From contig OW051495.1 of assembly GCA_932521035.1 (NCBI GenBank), positions 10,974,001 to 11,038,000 on the forward strand: DNA of 64,000 nt, in the 5' to 3' direction. The notes beneath the pieces were generated by a model. That model saw nothing but the letters and a program-made list of their open reading frames with translations, had not been told where the DNA came from and did no database searches. Of this stretch, positions 44,739-56,259 are shown piece by piece. This stretch comes from Oscheius dolichura (Eukaryota > Nematoda > Chromadorea > Rhabditida > Rhabditidae). Each line of letters starts with the position of its first letter. The stretch's first letter is position 1. The translations under genes were made by a program, and so were the position numbers.

Positions 44739-46445
44739 ATGAGCTCTCCGGAAGCGGCTCCTTGTCAAGTTTGTGGCAAACCCAGCGCGAGGAAGAGGTA
44801 TCACGGCGTCGTGTGCAAGTGAGCGTCCTCTATGATTTTCTTTTAAACTTTCTTTAGTGCCTGTCGTGTCTTCTTCTTCCGTTACAGTACCACAAAGTCT
44901 CGATTTTCTTGTTCATTTTCCAACAATTGCAGGATTACTCATAGTAGGTTTAGATTAGATCGGAGACACCCTCTTTTTTTCAGAAAAACAGCGATTGAAT
45001 TGTTCCTCTTGCCGGTTAAAAAAGTGCCTCGAAGTTAATATGTACAAAGACGGTAAGGCTCCTCCTTTTGTCCATCCCATTGGTGATTGTTCTTTCAGAA
45101 ATAAAGAAAGACGCCGTCGGCAGTTTATATTTATCACGTAATTCATACGCTCCGATGAAAAAATTAATGGTGAGTTAAAGGAGCCGAAGAGTACCTAGAA
45201 AGCTACTATTATAGGAAATGTACGGAGGAATAATGAACAACGGCTTCAAGATTATTGGGAGCCTGAAAAGGTGTCAGAATGTTATAAATTGGGTGGATTG
45301 TATGGCCCATTTTGACAGGTACGCTCTCCTTATAGCCATTCTCACTCTTCATTTCAAGCCAACTTCTTGTTCGCGGCGGACCAAGTCCCTCTTCCGCCGT
45401 AGCCGACACGAGCATGTCTCTAACCGAAATGTTAATGTTTCCCGGAAATTGCATTGACCGTGCTACAGTGAGATTCTGTTTCTGACTATCAAATCCATTC
45501 AGACGGCTTGTGATGCCTTCTCCAATTTGAATTCTTCTGTTCCTTATAAGCTCATGGAAACAGTTTGTCGAGTATTCGTCGCTTCGATAGAAATTATGTC
45601 TCTAGTTGAAGAATTCCACCTTCTGCCGCCTACGGACAGGGTAGCCTCCCATTTCGACCGATAATTTGATAATTTCAGTTGAAACTCCTACAGCAGAATG
45701 GTCTAATGCTCAGTGCCTACCTCCTCTTCTATTTTAAATTCACCCAAGGATGGGGATCAAATCCCAGTCTCCAATATTTGAGCAGATTTCAGTTGGCTGA
45801 CGGAGTAGCGTCTTTGTAAGTTGCCATTTTGATTCAATTCCACCGCTTGCTCGTAAAAAAGTTATTTTCAGTTGGAAGAGCGTTATTTCATTGTGGGCGT
45901 CATTGAGTTGTATCAAAATAGACGAGATCTTGAAAGAAACACAACCGAGCGAGGAGGAATTCATGTTACTGCGAATCAGAAGCTTATTCCGACCGTGTGA
46001 GTTGTTGTTAGTCATCCGCACGAGGTTGTTCCTTGGTCTGAGGGTCCCAGGGAGAGAGTGAGAGAGAGTTCACAAACACAAAACATGGGCATGCTTGAGA
46101 AAATCTTCATGTTCACAACCCCCGTAAAATGGATTTTGTAGGTCCAGAGCTCACATCAGAGGGGAATGTTATCGCTATTCAAACCCGATTAAAGCTGGCT
46201 TTCCGTCTAGGAGAATACATCAAGGAACGGTTTCCCTCCTTTTCCAATCAGGAGGTCCAGAGGAGATTGTGCCAACTGTTGGAATTAGAAACTCATTTAA
46301 AGGTTTGAGTTACTCCTACAAAAAAAAAGAGGAAATTCAGGATATTGGCAGCGAATTGAACAACACACTGCTGACTCTAACCACACAGGGTACAAACGGC
46401 TTTGGCACGCCACTTTCACATGATATCTTTGTCCGGAAATTCTAA
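44739..46445 (+). CDS. Nuclear hormone receptor (nematode supplementary type)
   Basis: About ten exons from ATG 44739 to the stop at 46445. The DNA-binding domain is split over the first three exons: CQVCGKPSARKRYHGVVCK, ACRVFFFRYSTTKS...CSFSNNCRI and CSSCRLKKCLEVNMY, giving two C4 zinc fingers with a P-box CxACRVFF typical of the expanded nematode receptors. The ligand-binding half follows in exons near 45510-46440 (TACDAFSNLNSSVPYKLMET, LLFYFKFTQGWGSNPSL, WKSVISLWASLSCIK, then RLCQLLELETHLKD and a C-terminal FVRKF). It would act as a DNA-binding transcription factor. The exon around 45357-45457 is unclear: one frame carries stops. Ligand and target are unknown. Confidence 0.75.
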
Positions 46446-46565
46446 TAAAAGCTTAGCACTTTGGAAGATGAGGAAATAGACCCTCAGTGAGTGTGACAGC
46501 CGTTCGGGAGAAAAAGACAAACAACACCGACCAAAAGGTCAGGGCAATGGCTCCACGCGCCCCAT

Positions 46566-46578
46566 AATAAACATGTTT
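46566..46578 (+). promoter_or_regulatory. Shared upstream motif, LEA-like gene 1
   Basis: AATAAACATGTTT, 63 bp before the end of the leader of LEA-like gene 1. It contains a forkhead-type core (ATAAACA). The identical 13-mer lies upstream of LEA-like gene 2 at 48975, and a second shared word, AATCCATACC, follows about 50 bp later in both. The forkhead reading is inference. Confidence 0.45.
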
Positions 46579-46640
46579 TCCACGGAGGGTTGGCGACAAC
46601 AGAGACAGACACACATACAAATCCATACCGACTGTACCAC

Positions 46641-47395
46641 ATGAACCGCGTAATGCTTCGTCCCGCTGCTACTATTCTTCTATCTCGATCTGCTTATACA
46701 CGTAAGTTGTCACTTATTCCATTTCACATAGAAATTGCCTGCTAGAATGGCTTCTTTCCCTTTATTACCCCAAAAACTATGTCCTATCCCCCACTTTCCC
46801 CACGAAAATTCATAGTTGCACTGCTTGATCTTTAATTTACAAGAACCGTTAGATGCCCACTGTTCCAATTCTTATGATTTACAAGAGTTTTTCTCGTTTT
46901 AGGACCTAGGAATTTGAATTTTGAATTTTATGGAGAATACACGTGGGGTTTTGTGACAACGGCTAAACAAAGCTTCTTCACTGGTAACACAGCCTCCTTT
47001 CCGAGCCGATCTAATTCTCTAGCAGGTCATTTTCGTTTCTTATCGTCTCAAGACCCACAGCTGCCATATTTTTAGATTTTAATAATCTATTTTCAGCTGC
47101 CCAATCGACAGGTGGAAAGGGGCACGTGCCGCCGAGCAAACTGAACAAAGATCCAAAGGAGCAGAAACATGACGCAAAGAAGAGGGCCGAACAGAAGCCA
47201 CCTGGTAGCGAATGGCAGACGGAAAAGACCGCCATCAAGGGAGACGCGACGGAGGCTAGCAAGAAGGTTGGGACTCTTTTCTATAAGGTCTATGAGGGTC
47301 ATTTTCAGGCAGAAGATTCGAAGACGCCTAAAAATGACCGAGACTTGAAGAATGCCAAAGACAGACTGAACGAGAGCACTTACGGCAAGCATTAA
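46641..47395 (+). CDS. Small LEA-like hydrophilic protein with mitochondrial-type leader, gene 1
   Basis: Exon 1 (46641-46701) encodes MNRVMLRPAATILLSRSAYT, an Arg-rich amphipathic leader with no acidic residue, as expected for mitochondrial import. Exon 2 (47097-47266) and exon 3 (47309-47395) encode a very hydrophilic, Lys/Glu/Asp-rich stretch (KDPKEQKHDAKKRAEQK, DLKNAKDRLNEST) with no Cys and few hydrophobics, resembling group 3 LEA proteins, which stay unfolded in water and protect against drying. The 42-bp gap between exons 2 and 3 has no stop and is a multiple of three, so it may be retained. Total about 105-120 residues. LEA assignment rests on composition, not on a clear 11-mer repeat. 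Confidence 0.6.
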
Positions 47396-47810
47396 TTTAT
47401 TTTCCTACCATTTTCTGTTTCGTTTCGTTGTTTTCCATCCCAATGACACTGTATATTTTGCATGTACAAACAATAATAATAAATTGGTGCTCATGAGATC
47501 CTATTTCGATAAAATATACAGTGTCTCCTTGAAAAACGCTTCTCTACTATTCGTTGTGGAATGTGTGGATCTGTCCACCCTGCACAAGTTTTCCTTTGCT
47601 TTTGTGCACGAGTTTCAATCATTCTGACATTTTGGAGCTCGAAGTAGTCATTCTGAATCGTCTTACTCTCCAAAGGAGATTCTCTTATTGTTTGACCGGA
47701 TTTCCCTCATTCCATGGGTTAATTGCTTGCTCGGTCTTGCACGTATTTCTTTCGCTGTCCGATTTCCACTTCTGTGTACAGTCAACTCTCTAAAAACACT
47801 GACATTTCAG

Positions 47811-47899
47811 GCACTTCTCACGTAGCAGACCAGGCAAAGCATGACTCTGACATGCCAAAGAAGGTCAGCGACCAGATAAAAGGCCAGCGCCCTATCTAA
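47811..47899 (+). other. Possible alternative last exon of LEA-like gene 1
   Basis: A TTTCAG acceptor at 47805-47810 opens an 89-bp exon encoding HVADQAKHDSDMPKK and a short tail to a stop at 47899. Its start phase equals that of exon 2 of the gene upstream, so it could be joined to the mitochondrial leader exon. It could also be the relic of a duplicated copy. Confidence 0.45.
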
Positions 47900-48238
47900 A
47901 CTCGTCTTTCCTCCTGTTTCCAGTGTATATTTTAATTATTCATGGCTTTAATACCGGTGTGATTTCTGATCCATTTGTATATATTTTGTTGTTGTTTACC
48001 GCATAAAAGTGCTTCGAGCTGTGCAATAAATAAACTTTTTGACTCCTTACACTGTCGGATTTAGGCTGTTTACGCACTGGGACCACTCTTCGGGTGTAAT
48101 GTTGTCCAGTTTCTTCTTGATTATCGTGGTCCCCGTGTGACTCAAAGTGTAAGATCTGTTTCCGATCGTGGCCCCTATATAAACCGGTGCCCAATGGTCC
48201 CCTCAACCTCAAACCCGAGAGTCCCAGTCCCAGTCAGC

Positions 48239-48771
48239 ATGCACTCCTTCATTCTTCTTCCCCTGGTTAGTTTTAGTTTCTTTTGACTCATCCAAATCTT
48301 CTTTTTTTTCAGGCCTTCTTCGCCCTTTCTCATGCTGCCAGTGAGACGGCCATCAGCGTCCAGTATACTCTACAATGTGAGGGGCAGAGCGCCTTCAACT
48401 ACAATATCAAGCTCATGGAGGTGAGTTACAGTACCTTTTCCTTCCTTCTCTGAGTATCAAACGTTCCAAAACATTTGACCCTCAGGAAAAGAGAATACAT
48501 TACTTTTGAATATTTTGCCATTATTTGGGTTATTCTCCAGGCCGACGTCCTGTCTGACGATCTTCTCGGAGAGGTCAACGGAGCCGGTAGAAAAGTCTCT
48601 GAAGGAGTCTTGACCGGAAAGGATAACGGAGACGGAGACAGCACCTACGAGCTCTACGCCTACATTACCCACAACTGCGGAGGAGAAGGAAAGACCCGCA
48701 GAATTGAGATGGAACCCATGTGCGAGGTCGGAATCGCCCGCTGCGGTTACATTCTCAATGCTAAATTGTAA
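48239..48771 (+). CDS. Transthyretin-like (TTR) secreted protein
   Basis: Exon 1 (48239-48265) encodes MHSFILLPL and exon 2 continues AFFALSHAA, completing a signal peptide. Exon 3 encodes ADVLSDDLLGEV, a Gly-rich turn and YELYAYITHNCGGEG, then CEVGIARCGYIL and a stop at 48771. The beta-sandwich pattern (IKLMEADVLSDDLLGE, ELYAYITHNC) and size of about 120 residues fit the nematode TTR-like family, secreted proteins thought to act as carriers or in cell-corpse signalling. A TATA box (TATATAAA) lies at 48177-48184, about 55 bp before the ATG. The gene sits between the two LEA-like genes. Confidence 0.65.
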
Positions 48772-48974
48772 ATTGTACATTTCCTCGTCTATGATCACAA
48801 ATGTCATGTACATTTTTTGAGCAATGAAATTTCTAAATTTTAATCTTTTTGAGAGGTGCAATAAGGGGATAATATCAAAAGGAGCGAGAGAAAGACAAGA
48901 GATTGTGTGTTTTGACCACATGTTCCGAAGAGAAAGAATGACGGGAGAGACCCTCTCCTCCTCCCGACGCTGAA

Positions 48975-48987
48975 AATAAACATGTTT
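48975..48987 (+). promoter_or_regulatory. Shared upstream motif, LEA-like gene 2
   Basis: AATAAACATGTTT, identical to the 13-mer at 46566, and followed at 49021 by the same AATCCATACC word. The ATG of LEA-like gene 2 is 85 bp downstream of its start. Confidence 0.45.
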
Positions 48988-49059
48988 GCGCCGGCCAAAA
49001 GAGAGGACAACAAAGAGAAAAATCCATACCCTCGCCAGTTTATCTAACACTCTACAGCT

Positions 49060-49640
49060 ATGCTACGACAATCTACTCGTTTTATCTCGGCGTTTACCGG
49101 TAATAACGGTCAGTTTTAGCCATTGCTTATTTCTACCCCCTACTGGTTGGAAAAATGTCTGCTTTTCTAATTTTGAGGCGCAATCGAATGCTCTTTGCGG
49201 TTGTTTCTGGTACGAACTCTTTCTCTTTCGGTGTGGCTTTTCTTTTAGTGGGGGTTTCTTTCTAAAACCGTAGGTTCACCTCAGTTCTTTCATTTTCAGC
49301 AGTCAAAACCTCTTCGGCTAAATACACGGTGATCGGTGTCCCGACGAAACCCCCTCGAGGTGCAACAACCACTGTGCAGGATGGAAAAATCCCCGGAAAA
49401 GACAGAAGTGAAGACGTGCCTCATGAATGGAAGGATATCAAGGGAGTTATGGATGGAGAGAAGAAGCACGGCGGGGAGAAGGGCAAGAAGGGAGCTAGAG
49501 GCGTGGTGGATGCCGCCAAGGAGACCATGGACCAGGCGAAGACGAAGACGAAGGAGACCTTGAAGGAGGCCGAAGAGAAGAGCAAGGAAGCCTTCAACAG
49601 TGCCAAGAATAAGCTCAAGGAGACATTGTACCAAAAATAA
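49060..49640 (+). CDS. LEA-like protein with mitochondrial-type leader, gene 2
   Basis: Exon 1 (49060 to 49099 or 49108; both donors keep phase) encodes MLRQSTRFISAFTG, a basic, acid-free leader. Exon 2 (49300-49640) encodes about 113 residues, ending in repeated Lys/Ala/Glu/Thr helices: AKETMDQAKTKTKETLKEA then EEKSKEAFNSAKNKLKETL, close to the 11-residue pattern of group 3 LEA proteins. No cysteine or membrane segment follows. LEA proteins protect membranes and enzymes during desiccation, freezing or osmotic stress; import into mitochondria is inferred from the leader. It shares promoter words and gene plan with the upstream LEA-like gene, so they are probably old duplicates. Confidence 0.7.
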
Positions 49641-49984
49641 AACACGACAGACAACAGACATGTACATAAAGATCGAATTTACTTTTGCATAAAGATACTT
49701 TCCTCAGTTGTTTCCTTGTCCTATTGGTGTCTACCGTTAGAGAGGCTCCAATACTTGAACACACTCTTCCTAACTGTCTCTAACTGGCTTCAGTGGGCAA
49801 TGTCTGTCCCGAATCCTTGCAGAACATTTGAATGTTATTCCTTCTTCTACCTCATTTACGAGTTACAAATCACCTGTCTAAGACTACAAGGTACACCTGT
49901 TTTTCTAAGTGAAAAAGCAAATGAGTAATCTTTCATCAAGAATGACATGAAAAGGGCCTCATTCTCCAACAACCAGAGCCAAGT

Positions 49985-51176
49985 ATGCGTATGTTCGACT
50001 CTGTTGTTACTCACATCGTCGTTACCATACTCAGCTACATTGTAGCTGCTGTAAACATCTTCCTACTCTTCGCCATTTGGAATCACAGTCCCAAATCTAT
50101 GGGCAAATTCAAAAACTATATGATAATTATGTCTATTGCTGATTTCTCATTCGCTTCATCTGTTGCCTTCCTTTTCCTTCCGAATCTACTGTTCCCACTT
50201 CCTGCAGGTATTGTTGTCGGCCTGTTGAAATATCTTGGGCCGATTGGAGGTCCGATAGCCGTGAGTTTTGCTTTTCGCGATAGGCAGATTAAACAGTGCA
50301 GTATTTTGTTTCAATGACTACTGGCTCGTGGATGCTGGCATCCATCTGGCAGTGTTGCCTCTATCGGATGTACGTGTTCTACGGTTTCGATAGGCTTTTG
50401 GAAATAGCCGACCACTACTTGTAAGCAACGCTCAACTGCTCGTTCATACCCGTTTCAGTGTGCCTCTCATGATCCTCGAAGTTCTGGTTCTATCCGCGCT
50501 TAATGGCACGCTTACCTACGTCAATTCATCAACATATCAAGTAGAAAAAAGGAATACAGCCTTTTCTCTACCTCTGTTTATTCCAGGAGTTGATGGATTA
50601 TGCCAGGCGGCATGGTCACAAGGTGCCAGCCGACATCACTCCACAGACGCCGCTGGTAGCGTTTAACTTGGACGAATGGAACGTTAACGTGGGAATAGTT
50701 CTAATTGCGTTGTTCCTAGTCGGCATTGGTATTTGTATCGGAGCATTGAACGTAGCGGTCCAGAAAAAAATTAAGGAAAGTAAATCGTCAATGTCGAAGG
50801 AAAGTTACAGGATGCAGAAAAGTCTAACCGTCATCTTACTAGCGCAGGTTGAATGCCACCCCTTCCAATTAGAACGTTATTTCAGGTCATAATCCCGGGC
50901 ATTTCTATCGCCATCCCTGTTCTAATCTATTGTATCGCTATCGGCTTCTCCTTGGATGATCTACTCCAATCGGCTATTTTTGAATGGTTCTCTGTCTTTG
51001 TTATCGGAGCGTATCCTTTTTTCAATTCTTCCTTTTGCATATATCATATGAAACCCTATCGACGATTTACAAAAGTTATAATGAGGAAAGTATTCTTCTG
51101 TTGTCATTGGAGTGACGAAGTTGTTACAATAGCCGCTCCGACTACCACCCAACCCTTTAGCGTTAAAATGAGATGA
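49985..51176 (+). CDS. Str-superfamily chemoreceptor, tandem copy A
   Basis: Five exons, 49985-50260, 50302-50420, 50459-50540, 50587-50847 and 50886-51176, join in phase to about 342 residues. Seven hydrophobic segments are visible. Motifs: start MRMFDSVVTHIVVTILS, FLFLPNLLFPLPAG at the end of helix 2, SSMSKESYRMQKSLTVILLAQ-type text (trimmed: SKESYRMQKSLTVILLAQ) before helix 6, IPGISIAIPV in helix 6, and YHMKPYRRFTK after helix 7. The PYR end and the MQKSL...AQ motif are typical of nematode Str/Srh/Sri/Srd receptors, G-protein-coupled olfactory or gustatory receptors of sensory cilia. Which subfamily is not settled. Copy B, 190 bp further, has the same plan. Confidence 0.8.
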
Positions 51177-51363
51177 TAAAATTCACTACAAGATAACTAG
51201 TGATCTGCAAAACTAAATAAATTATTTTTCGTATCTGTCAACTGTCTGTGTTTTGCCCGACCTTTACACGATATTCAAACAGCTGCCGGATGACGAAGCA
51301 CCTGCACTTCGGAAGAGGTAAAGATTAAAGATATCTTTCATATCACAATATCTCTCGTCAAGA

Positions 51364-52591
51364 ATGCGTATGTTTGACTCTGTTGTCACTTATGCCATCA
51401 TTACAATACTCAGCTGTCTTGTAGCCGCTGTGAACATCTTCTTAATCTATACCATCAGAAATCACAGCCCCAAAACTATGGGGGAATTTAAAAAGTACAT
51501 GCTGAAAATGTCCATCACCGACCTACTGTTTGCTTCTTCTATTGCCTTCCTATTCCTTCCGAATCTTCTCTTCCCTCTTCCTGCTGCCACTACGGTTGGA
51601 TTATTGAAATATATTGGACCTATTGGAGGCCCTATAGCGGTAGGTTTCCCTTTCCTGTGATTGCCTCCCTTCTCAGTAAAATTTGGGAAAACTTTACTGA
51701 TCTTATGAGAACTGTCTACCGTTTCAGTATGGCCTGTCAGTGATAGCGGGTGGGTGTATGATGGTATCCGTCTGGCAGTCTTGCCTGTACCGGGTATACG
51801 TGTTCTACCATTTCGATATGCTTTTGGGAATAGCCAATAACTATTTGTAAGCATGGTTCATACGTCGTCATTTTCGATTCAGCGGACTTTTAATGTTCAG
51901 TGAAGTCTTGGCAGTATCTTCTCTTATAGGCATCAATACCTTCACGAATGCAGCCACATATCAGGTGTGAAAGATATCCAGCCCGTTTTCCATTGTTTGC
52001 TCTAGGAACTGCTGGATTATGCTAAACGGCATGGTTACAAAGTGCCAGCCGATCTCACCCCACAAACCCCGCTTGTGGCATTTGATTTGGACAAGTGGTA
52101 CGGTACAGTGGGATTGATTATCATTGGAGGCTTCATGTTCATTGTTGGCACAGGGGTTGGAGGGATGAACATAGCCGTTCAGAAGAAAATTAACAAAACT
52201 AAATCGTCGATGTCGAAGGAAACTTACAGGATGCAAAAGAGTCTAACGTTTATTTTATTGGCACAGGTACTGGAATCACGTCCAGTCTTTGCTCCTCAAC
52301 TGATACTTTCAGGCCATTATCCCAGGTGTTTCTGTGGCTATTCCCATTATAATCTATTGCGTAGCCATGTTATTCTCCCTGGATGATCTACTCGGGTCGC
52401 CCATAGTCGAGTGGCTCTCTGTCATCATTATCGGTTCATATCCCTTTGTTAATTCCTCATTCTGCCTCTATTATATGAAGCCGTATCGCAAATTTACGAA
52501 AAGAATCATACAAAAGATCATCTGGTGTTACAACTGGAGCGAGGAGGTTGTCACAATAGCCGAACCAACCAGCTCCAGCAATCCGTCGTAG
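51364..52591 (+). CDS. Str-superfamily chemoreceptor, tandem copy B
   Basis: Five exons (51364-51639, 51728-51846, 51883-51964, 52006-52266, 52313-52591) keep phase and give about 339 residues. It is closest to copy A: same start MRMFDSVVTYAIITILS, FLFLPNLLFPLPAA, SVWQSCLYRVYVFYHFD, SKETYRMQKSLTFILLAQ and YYMKPYRKFTK. The C-terminus ends in a short Thr/Ser tail. All seven membrane segments are present and no frame problem is seen, so it is probably functional. Confidence 0.8.
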
Positions 52592-52806
52592 CAATTCCCT
52601 GTGTTTTCAACAGAACGGGGTCAGACTTGAATCTCCCGCCCATTTCTGCCCTGTACTTTACTTCTTACCTCTTGTACTGATCTTTAAGTCAGTTGACAAA
52701 TATAGAATATTTTAAAACTTGGTGAATAAATGATATACACCTGCTCTGAAATAACCTCAAGACATTTTACAAACTTGCTGCCCACAGATGCCCCATTGCT
52801 ACAGAA

Positions 52807-54020
52807 ATGCGTATGTTCGACTCGCCCGCCACTCACATTGTCATAACTTGCTTAAGTAGTCTTATATTAGTCGTAAATCTCTTCTTGATCTACGTCATTT
52901 GGAAACATTCGCCAAAAAGTATGGGTACATTCAAACTGTACATGCTGAAGATGGCCGTAAGTGGGTGGGTATTGAAAAGGGAAATTGTCTTCTTCAGATA
53001 ACCGATCTGGTCTTTGCCTCCTCCATAGCCTTCCTCTTCTTGCCTAATCTAGTATTCCCACTTCCTGGTGCAATAGCTGCCGGCCTGTTGGGATACTTCG
53101 GGAGAACTGGAGCACTGATAGCTGTAATCTATCCAAGTTCTTCTAAATCTTCAGAATTATAGTTTATTGTAACGATGACAGCGGGAGGAATGACGATGCT
53201 CTCCGTCAACGACTGCTGCCTATACAGGATTTTCGTATTTTATAAAATAGACAAATGGCTCGAGTTTCTTTCCAGTAAAAAGTACGTTGCCCTTATTCAT
53301 CTGATCGTCATATTTCAGAGCTTTGCTTCATTTAACAATGGATTTTGTTGTCGTGCTCTCATTTATAGGTATTCTCAATTATTTTATCAATGCTTCGTAT
53401 AAAGAAAGTCCACTTCTCAGCTAAAGTAAGCGGGTTTAGGAACTACAAGACTATGCAAAGCGCCACGGACTGGAAGAGTACATGAAAAATATCCATCCAG
53501 ATACTCCCATTATTGCATACGACTGGGAAAGACCCATAGTCATTTTTTCTATGACTGTTATTGGTCTCTTTCTTTTGGCAACTGGAGGGTTTAACGTCTG
53601 GTCCAACTACAAGGTGCACAAGAAAATCAACGAGAGCAAGTCCTCGATGTCTAAGGAAACTTACAAAATGCAGAAGAGCCTTACTTTCATCCTGTTGGCA
53701 CAAGTTTGTAGCGTCTTTTCTTAGAAAACAACATACTCTAGGCCGTGATACCAGGTGTTTCCATTGCCATTCCCGTTGTAATCTACGAGTTTACCATTTT
53801 CCTCTCGCTTACCGACGCCATGCAATCGCCCATATTGGAATGGTTCGCGGTTCTCATCATAGGCGCCTATCCTTTTGTCAATTCGTCTTTCTGTCTCTAT
53901 TCTATGAAACCTTACCGACGGTTCACCAAATTAGTTGGGAAGAAGATGCTCTTCTGTGTGAAGTGGAACGAAGAGGCGGTCATTCTGGTCGAACCAACAG
54001 GTACCTCGAGTACATTGTAG
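52807..54020 (+). CDS. Str-superfamily chemoreceptor, tandem copy C (damaged splice junction)
   Basis: Exons 52807-52956, 52998-53123, 53163-53281, an exon from about 53320, 53440-53703 and 53742-54020. An extra intron splits the first exon relative to copies A and B, a layout shared with copies D and E. Motifs match the family (MRMFDSPATHIVITCLS, FLFLPNLVFPLPGA, CCLYRIFVFYKID, SKETYKMQKSLTFILLAQ, YSMKPYRRFTK). At the end of the fourth exon copy D reads ASYKgtgcg, but here the text is ASYK followed by GAAAGT, with no GT at the expected point and the next GT out of phase. It may use a noncanonical site, or it may be a recent pseudogene. Confidence 0.6.
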
Positions 54021-54284
54021 CCTTCCTATATATTGCATATATCGAAATAAACTATAGAAAACCAGTTTGATTTTCATGCTTTTGGGATAAATTCTTGGAC
54101 CACAATACAGTAGGCTCTCTTAATTTTTCCCGAACTTTGTGTTCTGAATCGGAAGTAGCTCCTATTGGAATGCCAGATAGATCTGTTTCTAGAAAGACTC
54201 GCAAATGTAGAATTTCCTATAACGAAAGGTGGTTATTTAATGAGATGTCATCAGGACTCCAGGCCCGTTTCAGATGTATTATGA

Positions 54285-54646
54285 GGCCAACGTTCTTCCT
54301 CACCGCAACTCACCAAAACTCACCAAATGCGCGCCGCGCTCGAATAATTCGACCTTGCTTATTTTTTTAATGTTTACCTTGTTCAGAATTTTATGGCGGA
54401 CAAGCTGATATAGGTTATATTCCATAAGAATAAGAAATTGTTGAGTTATCAAGAGAAACGCTATGTACACCTCAAAAACTCTATTTTGGGTTATATCTCG
54501 GCAATTACTTATTATTATGCAATATACTTTATACCAGCTTGTCCGCCATAAAATTCTGAACAAGATAGATATAAAGCAAATAAGCACGATCGAGTCGCGG
54601 CGCGCATTTGGTGAGTTTTTGGGTGCGGTGAGGAAGAACGTTGGCC
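54285..54646. mobile_element. Foldback MITE with 9-bp target-site duplication
   Basis: The element starts GGCCAACGTTCTTCCTCACC and ends with the inverse of it. Arms of about 165 bp (54285 to about 54455 and about 54465 to 54646) are inverted copies with scattered changes; a shared internal block is TTCAGAATTTTATGGCGGAC. It is flanked on both sides by the same nine bases, GTATTATGA (54276-54284 and 54647-54655). Nine-base duplications are typical of Mutator-type or foldback elements. It lies between receptor copies C and D and encodes no protein. Confidence 0.88.
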
Positions 54647-54831
54647 GTATTATGAATCAAGACTGAATTCTTATGAGTTCTGGTCAGCTGATTTCGATAC
54701 AGCAGGCGTGGGAAGATCGTTTTCTCCAAATTAGTGAATAAATTATATTATAGCACCTGTTCGCAAATGCCAACTCTATATATTTTTAAGACTTCGAATT
54801 TGGTTTCATTTTCTCCGTTGCTGTTCGCAAA

Positions 54832-56069
54832 ATGCGGATGTTCGACTCACCCACCGCTCAAAGTGTCATAGCTGTCTTGAGTTGTATCATAGTAACCGTG
54901 AATATTTTCCTGATCTATGTTATTTGGAAACATTCCCCAAAGACAATGGGCACCTTTAAATTGTACATGCTGAAGATGTCCGTGAGTGGATTGGACAGGT
55001 TATGAGTATTGAAAACGTTCTCTTCCAGCTAACTGACTTGCTTTTTACCTTTTGTATCGCGTTTCTCTTCCTTCCCAATCTGGTATACCCCATTCCGGGG
55101 GCTATCGTTGCAGGATTCTTGAAGTATTTTGGAAGAACAGGAGCATTGATAGCTGTAATTGGTAAAAGTTCTCGCAATCTATAGATTATAGTTTGTTCTC
55201 ACGGAAACAACTGGAGGAATGATGATGCTCTCCGTCAATGACTGCTGTTTGTATAGGATTTTCGTATTTTATAAAATGGACAGATGGATTGAGCTTTTTT
55301 CCGCTAAAATGTAAGTGTCTTTGTTATCCCGACCGAAGTCAGCCTCATCTCGATACTTCAGGGCCTTTTTTCGTTTTGCATTCGATTTTATTGTACTCTC
55401 ATCAGGCGTCGGTGTTGCGAATTTCATTTTCCAGGCATCATATAAAGTGCGCCTTTCTTTTCTTCTAATTGGGTACACTATTTGTTTAGGAACTGCAAGA
55501 CTATGCAAAACGCAACGGGCTCGAAGAGTATATGAAGAATATCTACCCAGACACCCCGCTTGTTGCCTATGATCTGGATAAGCCTATTGTTCTTTTTGGA
55601 ACGGGCTTTCTTGGTTTCTTTCTTTTGGCAACCGGCGGCTTCAATGTTTGGTCAAACTACGCGGTGCACAAGAAACTGAGCGAGAACAAATCATCGATGT
55701 CCAAAGAAACCTATAAAATGCAAAAAAGTCTTACAGCAATCCTATTGGCTCAGGTTTGAGAAGACATATTTAACAATACTAAAAATATAGGCCATAATAC
55801 CCGGTACATCCATAGCAGTTCCGGTGGTTACTTATCAAATTGTTCTGTGCTTTTCACTTATCGAAATTATGCAGTCGTTGGTATTCGAGTGGATAGCAGT
55901 GCTCATTATAGGTGCCTATCCTTTTGTTAATTCCTGCTTCTGCCTCTATTCTATGAAACCCTACAGAGATTTTACTAAACTGGTCTGCAAGAAGATACTG
56001 TTCTGCGTTCATTGGAAAGAGGAAGAGGTCATCATACTCCAGCCATCGAGTACCACCAGTACAATGTGA
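54832..56069 (+). CDS. Str-superfamily chemoreceptor, tandem copy D
   Basis: Six exons, 54832-54981, 55029-55154, 55192-55310, 55362-55446, 55490-55753 and 55791-56069, all join in phase, giving about 340 residues. Start MRMFDSPTAQSVIAVLS; then FLFLPNLVYPIPGA, CCLYRIFVFYKMD, SKETYKMQKSLTAILLAQ, and YSMKPYRDFTK near the end. Seven membrane segments are visible. It looks intact and serves as the reference for judging copies C and E. Confidence 0.8.
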
Positions 56070-56259
56070 GAGATATATAACCAATAATAATAATAAAAGA
56101 GCTGATTATCCCCTTGTTCTCTGATTATCTGGGCATTGGCCCAGTAGACGAGTGGAGAGACACTGATCGCAATGAATAAATTAGGGAAATTGATGAATAA
56201 ATTAGGGAAGCATATGTTAGGGAACAGTCTTTTCAGTTGTTTTTACATTCTCAACTTAG

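Noticed and set aside
49296-49667. Minus-strand open frame of 123 codons
   Set aside because: Antisense shadow of the LEA-like gene 2; its Leu-rich text is the complement of Lys/Glu codons.
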